This document shows positions 6,810-10,071 of a stretch of DNA of 10,071 nucleotides, one piece after another. How positions within the stretch are numbered: position 1 is the stretch's first letter; the number at the start of each line of letters is the position of its first letter. The translations under genes were made by a program, and so were the position numbers. Origin of the DNA: an uncultured Paracoccus sp. (GTDB lineage Bacteria > Pseudomonadota > Alphaproteobacteria > Rhodobacterales > Rhodobacteraceae); contig CALLYR010000484.1 of assembly GCA_937859005.1 (NCBI GenBank), positions 1 to 10,071 on the forward strand, in the 5' to 3' direction. Under the pieces are notes generated by a model. That model saw only the letters and a program-made list of their open reading frames with translations. It did not search any database and had not been told where the DNA came from.

Positions 6810-7133
6810 TCAGATCTGTTTTTCCGGCATCTGCACGACCAGCCCGTCCAGCGCGGCCGTCACCTTGATCTGGCAGGTCAGCCGAGAGCGCAGCGGGTCC
6901 GGCTGCCAGGCAAAGTCCAGCATGTCCTCCTCCATCGGGTCGCGGGGGGGCAGCTTGTCCACCCATTCGGGCGCGACATAGACATGGCAGGTCGAACAGG
7001 CGCAGGCGCCGCCGCAGTCCGCATCGATGCCGGGGATGCCATTGTCGCGCGCCCCTTCCATCACGGTCATGCCCGGCTTCACATCCACTTCGTGCCGGGT
7101 GCCGTTCCATTCGATATAGGTGATCTTCGCCAT
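6810..7133 (-). CDS. fdxE: adrenodoxin-type [2Fe-2S] ferredoxin (FdVI/FdxE-like)
   Basis: A 107-residue soluble electron carrier. The cluster ligands fit C40, C46, C49 and C87 (C-x5-C-x2-C-x37-C) in DADCGGACACSTCHVYV and RLTCQIKV, the vertebrate-adrenodoxin and bacterial-ISC pattern; C44 is an extra non-ligand cysteine. The C-terminal LDGLVVQMPEKQI is typical. From memory it is very close to Rhodobacter capsulatus ferredoxin VI, hence the symbol, but I cannot run a comparison. There are no iscSUA, hscBA or cytochrome P450 genes alongside, so its partner (a ferredoxin reductase, an Fe-S assembly system or a monooxygenase) is not indicated. AAGGA lies upstream of the ATG at suitable spacing. 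Its 5' region holds the inverted repeat and CtrA-type site described separately. Confidence 0.95.
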   Translation of the reverse strand: MAKITYIEWNGTRHEVDVKPGMTVMEGARDNGIPGIDADCGGACACSTCHVYVAPEWVDKLPPRDPMEEDMLDFAWQPDPLRSRLTCQIKVTAALDGLVVQMPEKQI

Positions 7134-7213
7134 CCGCCCGATCCTTTGTCTGCCGGAACGGGATAGGCGATGGGCGGCTGGATGAAAAGACGCGAGGTCG
7201 CCCCTGCGTCACC

Positions 7214-7243
7214 GCCGCATGGGTATTTGAACCAGAAAGAAGC
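7214..7243 (+). repeat. left arm of a perfect 30-bp inverted repeat
   Basis: This arm begins GCCGCATGGGTATTTG and ends CCAGAAAGAAGC. Its exact reverse complement stands at 7398-7427, with no mismatch over 30 bases and 154 bases between arms. Pairing stops sharply on both sides. The core GGGTATTTGAACCAGAAAG resembles GTATTT...AGAAG motifs that I recall as dispersed in Rhodobacterales intergenic DNA; I cannot verify that here. No flanking target-site duplication is visible. Confidence 0.95.
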
Positions 7244-7246
7244 CCG

Positions 7247-7262
7247 TTAACGTGGTCTTAAC
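7247..7262. promoter_or_regulatory. perfect CtrA-type binding site TTAA-N7-TTAAC
   Basis: TTAA (7247-7250) and TTAA (7258-7261) are separated by seven bases (CGTGGTC) and followed by C7262. This is the full CtrA consensus, and the left half is also TTAAC, giving TTAAC-N6-TTAAC. Because GTTAAC at 7246-7251 is self-complementary, the minus strand also reads TTAA-N7-TTAAC. I noticed no other TTAA in this GC-rich window, which makes chance less likely. It lies about 115 bases upstream of the ferredoxin start and just inside the left repeat arm. Binding is predicted from sequence only. Confidence 0.6.
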
Positions 7263-7330
7263 CCCTGCCGTGCCATGTTTCGAATCGCGGTACAGGCTGG
7301 GGAGCCGATGACCGCCCAGAGAGAAGTCGC

Positions 7331-7371
7331 CCCGGTCACCGGGCAAGACATCCCGTTCCGCCGAAAGGCGG
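7331..7371. other. two compact dyads within the inverted-repeat loop
   Basis: CCCGGTCACCGGG (7331-7343) is a 13-base dyad with six complementary pairs around C7337. It could be a protein site, or a hairpin with a 5-bp stem and TCA loop. CCGCC-GAAA-GGCGG (7358-7371) forms a 5-bp stem closed by a GAAA tetraloop of the stable GNRA class when read on the plus strand. Neither has a T-tract on either side, so they do not look like ordinary terminators. Confidence 0.4.
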
Positions 7372-7397
7372 GGGTGGCCGGGGCGCACCCTCTTGCT

Positions 7398-7427
7398 GCT
7401 TCTTTCTGGTTCAAATACCCATGCGGC
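7398..7427 (-). repeat. right arm of the perfect 30-bp inverted repeat
   Basis: This is the exact reverse complement of 7214-7243, starting GCTTCTTTCTGG and ending ACCCATGCGGC. It begins 18 bases downstream of the stop codon of the minus-strand ketoacyl synthase, so it would lie in that transcript's 3' untranslated region. A transcript covering both arms could form a 30-bp stem. Confidence 0.95.
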
Positions 7428-7445
7428 CGCGCAACCGGCGCGAGT

Positions 7446-8732
7446 TCACGCCCGCTTCAGCGCGATCACCGCATTCAGCCCGCCGAAGGCGAAGGCATTG
7501 GACAGCGCCGCATCCACCTGCGCCTCGCGCGCGGTGTTGGGCACCACGTCCAGTGCGCATTCGGGGTCGGGTTCCTCGTATCCGATGGTCGGCGCGATGA
7601 TCCCGTCGCGCAGCGCCATGATGCAGGCCAGCAGTTCCACCGCGCCGGTGCCACCGATCAGATGGCCATGCATGGATTTGGTGGACGAGATCATCAGCCG
7701 GTCGGCATGTTGGCCGAAGGCGTGGGCGACGGCCGCGCATTCGGTCTTGTCATTGGCCGCCGTGCCGGTGCCATGAGCGTTGATATAGCCGATGTCCTCG
7801 GGGTTCAGCCCGGCGTCCTGCATCGCCCCCGCCATCGCGCGTTCGGCCCCTTGCGCCGATGGCATCACGATGTCCTGCGCATCGGCGGACATGGCGAAAC
7901 CCGCCACCTCGGCCAGGATGTCGGCGCCGCGGGCCGTTGCGTGGTCCCAGTCCTCGAACACGAAGACGCCGGCGCCCTCGCCTTGGACCATGCCGTTGCG
8001 GTTGGCGGAAAACGGGCGGCAGGCGTCGCGGGACATGACGCGCAGCCCCTCCCACGCCTTGACGCCGCCGAAGCACAGCATCGCTTCCGACCCCCCGCAC
8101 AGCATCACGCGCGCGGCCCCCGAACGGACCATCTGGAAGGCCAGCCCCATCGCATGGTTGGAACTGGCGCAGGCGGTCGCCACCGTGAAGGCCGGGCCGC
8201 GCAGGCCGTATTCCATGCTGACGTGGGAAGCGGCGGCATTGTTCATCAGCTTGGGCACCACGAAGGGATGGACGCGGTTCTTTCCTTCTTCATAGACGGC
8301 GCGATAGTTTTCGTCCCAGGTGTTCAGCCCGCCGCCGGCGGTGCCCAGAATGACCCCGGATTCCAACCCCAGCCGCCCCGAAAAATCCAGGCCCGCCTGG
8401 ACGATGGCCTCTTTCGCGGCCAGCATCGTGAACTGCGTGAACTTGTCGTAAAGCGAGATCTGCTGGCGATTGAAATACCGTTCGGGGTTCCAGTCGTGGA
8501 CCTGCGCCCCAATACGGACGGACAGGCGCTCGACATCGCGAAAATCCAGATCCCCGATGCCGCAGCGGCCTTCGCGAAAGGCCGCCAGCGTATCGGGCAC
8601 GTTGCGCCCCAAGGCGTTGACGGTGCCTGCCCCGGTGATCGCCACGCGCCGCATCCCGCCGCGCAACTGGCCGGACGATGCGGTCAAGGCAGGCGCCGCA
8701 GGCTGGCCGGGCGGGACGCTCGGCTGGCTCAT
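7446..8732 (-). CDS. beta-ketoacyl-ACP synthase, FabF type
   Basis: A 428-residue condensing enzyme that extends an acyl chain with malonyl-ACP to give 3-oxoacyl-ACP. The thiolase-fold Cys-His-His site is intact: C188 in TVATACASSNHAMG, H320 in INAHGTGTAANDKTE and H355 in STKSMHGHLIGGTGA with K352; the C-terminus has SNAFAFGGLNAV. The start at 8732 overlaps the ACP stop as ATGA, which favours it. It adds a 26-residue Pro/Ala-rich tail before the usual MRRVAITGAGTVNALG, so the ATG at 8652-8654 is a possible alternative. It is encoded directly after a dedicated acyl carrier protein and lpxD, not in a fabD-fabG-acpP-fabF cluster, which suggests a special chain for lipid A rather than bulk fatty-acid synthesis. 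I withhold the symbol fabF because a paralogue is likely elsewhere. Confidence 0.94.
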   Translation of the reverse strand: MSQPSVPPGQPAAPALTASSGQLRGGMRRVAITGAGTVNALGRNVPDTLAAFREGRCGIGDLDFRDVERLSVRIGAQVHDWNPERYFNRQQISLYDKFTQFTMLAAKEAIVQAGLDFSGRLGLESGVILGTAGGGLNTWDENYRAVYEEGKNRVHPFVVPKLMNNAAASHVSMEYGLRGPAFTVATACASSNHAMGLAFQMVRSGAARVMLCGGSEAMLCFGGVKAWEGLRVMSRDACRPFSANRNGMVQGEGAGVFVFEDWDHATARGADILAEVAGFAMSADAQDIVMPSAQGAERAMAGAMQDAGLNPEDIGYINAHGTGTAANDKTECAAVAHAFGQHADRLMISSTKSMHGHLIGGTGAVELLACIMALRDGIIAPTIGYEEPDPECALDVVPNTAREAQVDAALSNAFAFGGLNAVIALKRA

Positions 8733-8992
8733 CCGCGTGCGGCAACCAGCTTTTCGACCGCCGCAACGATCGAGCCCATTGTCGAGATGTCGAAGTCCGA
8801 TCGTTCGGGTTCGTTCGCGTTGAAGGGAATCGAGATGTCGAAGGCCTCCTCGATGGCAAAGATCGATTCGACCAGTCCCAGGCTGTCGATACCCAGATCG
8901 GCGGGTGTCATCCCGGGCCTGATCTCGGACGAATCCAGCATTGCCTGTTCGGCGATGATGGCAACGATGCGGTCATGGACGGCAGTGGACAT
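8729..8992 (-). CDS. dedicated acyl carrier protein
   Basis: An 87-residue acidic, helical protein with the phosphopantetheine attachment motif GIDSLGLVESIFAIEEAF; S37 is the expected attachment serine. It has the four-helix ACP outline (helix 1 at 3-16, helix 2 from S37, a final helix at 70-85). A longer loop with NANEPERSDFD (58-68) follows helix 2, unlike standard AcpP, so it is probably a specialised carrier, comparable in role to the AcpXL class of rhizobia but not clearly of that family. The start at 8992 follows a strong GGAGG. It overlaps the ketoacyl synthase by four bases and lies 13 bases after lpxD, so the three are one operon. It would carry the acyl intermediate between the synthase and LpxD or another lipid acyltransferase (inference). 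Confidence 0.93.
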   Translation of the reverse strand: MSTAVHDRIVAIIAEQAMLDSSEIRPGMTPADLGIDSLGLVESIFAIEEAFDISIPFNANEPERSDFDISTMGSIVAAVEKLVAARG

Positions 8993-8998
8993 GTAGAA

Positions 8999-9003
8999 CC
9001 TCC
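8999..9003 (-). promoter_or_regulatory. strong ribosome-binding site of the acyl carrier protein gene
   Basis: On the minus strand GGAGG stands six bases before the ATG at 8992 and just after the lpxD stop codon (9006-9008). This fixes the ACP start and suggests high-level translation relative to its neighbours. Confidence 0.85.
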
Positions 9004-9005
9004 GG

Positions 9006-10071
9006 TCAGTCCTTTTCCAACATGCGTGTGACGGTTTTCTGAAGCTCGGCGACCTGAGCGAACAGGCGCGGCAGGCGGCGCATGGCCTTGTTGATCTCGA
9101 TCTGGGTTTCCATCTTCGTCGCGGGCGATCCCAGGACGACGCGCCCGGCCGGGACATTGGTGAAAATCTCGCTGCCCCCGCCCGCGATCACGTCGTCGCC
9201 GACGAAGATGTTGTCGTTGACTGCGGATTTTCCGGCCAGAACTACCCGGTCCCCGATCCGCGCCGACCCGGCGATGCCGACCATGCCGCACAGCAGGCAG
9301 TCGCGCCCGACCTGCACGTTGTGGCCGATCTGCACCAGGTTATCCACCTTGGTCCCCGACCCGATCGAGGTGGCGCGGATGGTGCCGCGGTCGATGGCCG
9401 AGTTGGCGCCGACCTCGACATCGTCGCCAAGCCGCACGCCGCCCAGCGAATGGATGCGGACCCAGTGCTGGTCAGTCGGTTCGCGCCGTTCGCCCAGAGT
9501 CCGGCGAACCTGTTCGATTCCCGATTCCTCGGGCGTGACAAAGGAAAACCCGTCCCCCCCGATCGCCGCTCCGTGCTGCAATATCAGCCGGTCGCCCGCC
9601 ACGACCTCATGCGCGATGCGGACGCCGGGGTGGATCAACGCATCGTCCCCAAGGACGGAATCCGCGCCGATCGACACATGCGCCCCGATCCGGGCCCGGG
9701 CGCCGATCCGCACCCGCGCGCCGATCACGACATAGGGTCCGACCGAAGCATCCGGTCCGAGAATCGCCGAAGGATCGACGATGGCCGTCGGGTGGATGCC
9801 CAGGGCCAAGTCGGGGCGGCGGTCTAGCGCGCGCGTCAGCCCTGCCATCGCCAGCCGCGGACGGCCGACCAGCACGGCCGCGGTCAGGCCATAAGCCGCC
9901 GGGTCCATCCCTTCGGCCAGCAGCGCGGCCGATCCGGGGGCCAGCTTCTCGGCATATTGCGGCGCCATCGCCACCGCTATCCGGGCGGCCCCGTCCGCCA
10001 CCGGGCCAGCCGCCGCCGGCTCTGCCGCACCCAGGACGACGACGGCGCCATCCCCCCAAAGCCGCGCGTCC
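9006..10071 (-). CDS. lpxD: UDP-3-O-acylglucosamine N-acyltransferase LpxD (5' end beyond window)
   Basis: About 354 C-terminal residues are visible; the first residues lie outside the window. LpxD transfers a 3-hydroxyacyl (or related) chain from ACP to the 2-amino group of UDP-3-O-acylglucosamine, the third step of lipid A synthesis, at the cytoplasmic side of the inner membrane. The visible part opens with the uridine-binding domain (LWGDGAVVVLGAAEPAAAGP, then AMAPQYAEKL). It continues into a left-handed parallel beta-helix of hexapeptide repeats (for example GIHPTAIVDPSAILGPDASV), contains IGGDGFSF, VGANSAIDRGTI and DNLVQIGHNVQVG with the expected catalytic His (codon at 9321-9323), and ends in the helical extension TKMETQIEINKAMRRLPRLF. 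The GTG at 9999-10001 is not the start, because homology continues upstream. It is followed by an ACP and a ketoacyl synthase rather than the common fabZ-lpxA-lpxB order. Confidence 0.95.
   Translation of the reverse strand, partial: DARLWGDGAVVVLGAAEPAAAGPVADGAARIAVAMAPQYAEKLAPGSAALLAEGMDPAAYGLTAAVLVGRPRLAMAGLTRALDRRPDLALGIHPTAIVDPSAILGPDASVGPYVVIGARVRIGARARIGAHVSIGADSVLGDDALIHPGVRIAHEVVAGDRLILQHGAAIGGDGFSFVTPEESGIEQVRRTLGERREPTDQHWVRIHSLGGVRLGDDVEVGANSAIDRGTIRATSIGSGTKVDNLVQIGHNVQVGRDCLLCGMVGIAGSARIGDRVVLAGKSAVNDNIFVGDDVIAGGGSEIFTNVPAGRVVLGSPATKMETQIEINKAMRRLPRLFAQVAELQKTVTRMLEKD

Larger units (their letters stand above)
7134..7445. other. 312-base intergenic region with nested repeats
   Basis: No convincing gene is present between the ferredoxin start and the ketoacyl synthase stop. 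From left to right it holds about 80 bases of ferredoxin leader, the left arm of a 30-bp inverted repeat (7214-7243), a CtrA-type site (7247-7262), two compact dyads (7331-7343 and 7358-7371), and the right arm (7398-7427), which lies 18 bases after the ketoacyl synthase stop. Open frames crossing it on the plus strand continue far into the antisense of the ketoacyl synthase and look like high-GC shadows. Base composition is more AT-rich around 7220-7262 than in the flanking genes. Confidence 0.8.

Noticed and set aside
7202..7440. Insertion-sequence or MITE interpretation of the 30-bp inverted repeat with target duplication
   Set aside because: The bases flanking the two arms show no matching direct repeat and there is no transposase-like frame, so a mobile-element label is not supported by this sequence alone.
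7308..7445. Possible small plus-strand gene (ATG at 7308 after GGGGAG) reading through the right repeat arm
   Set aside because: The spacing from GGGGAG to the ATG is only three bases, and the frame runs on without a stop deep into the antisense of the ketoacyl synthase, as high-GC shadow frames do. No recognisable product.
7275..8996. 573-codon open frame on the plus strand
   Set aside because: It is antisense to the well-supported ketoacyl synthase and ACP genes; its composition (Gly, Arg, His, Asp rich) is typical of a mirrored frame.

Overview
The window looks like chromosomal DNA of a Rhodobacterales alphaproteobacterium, most likely Paracoccus or a close relative. The basis is high GC, dense coding, a ferredoxin very close to Rhodobacter FdVI as I remember it, an alphaproteobacterial DUF1285/MoxR divergent pair, and a full CtrA-type site. 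I saw no transposase, phage gene, CRISPR array, tRNA or rRNA. Most of the window is ordinary housekeeping sequence.

Layout, left to right. A MoxR-type AAA+ ATPase (partial, minus strand) diverges from a DUF1285 protein, which is fused stop-to-start with a hydroxypyruvate isomerase-type TIM-barrel gene; a hairpin terminator follows. Next is a two-gene unit on the plus strand: a 24-residue single-helix membrane peptide, then, two bases after its stop, a 368-residue membrane protein with a glycine/alanine-rich middle and a coiled coil. A strong GC-rich terminator separates this from typA (BipA GTPase). A TetR-like regulator with a poor helix-turn-helix follows and overlaps tail-to-tail with purU (formyl-THF deformylase, minus strand). 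Upstream of purU, on the same strand, is an adrenodoxin-type [2Fe-2S] ferredoxin.

Between the ferredoxin and the next gene lie 312 bases without a convincing gene. They contain a perfect 30-bp inverted repeat (arms 154 bases apart), a perfect CtrA-type site TTAA-N7-TTAAC just inside the left arm, and two compact dyads. This is the most unusual non-coding stretch of the window.

The right end is a minus-strand operon reading lpxD (partial), a dedicated acyl carrier protein, and a ketoacyl-ACP synthase of the FabF type. The spacing is tight: 13 bases between lpxD and the ACP, and a 4-base overlap between the ACP and the synthase. Lipid A of Rhodobacter and related bacteria carries amide-linked 3-oxo fatty acids, and a ketoacyl synthase makes 3-oxoacyl-ACP. 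I therefore propose that this trio could load the unusual acyl chain onto lipid A. This is a hypothesis; the gene identities themselves are well supported.
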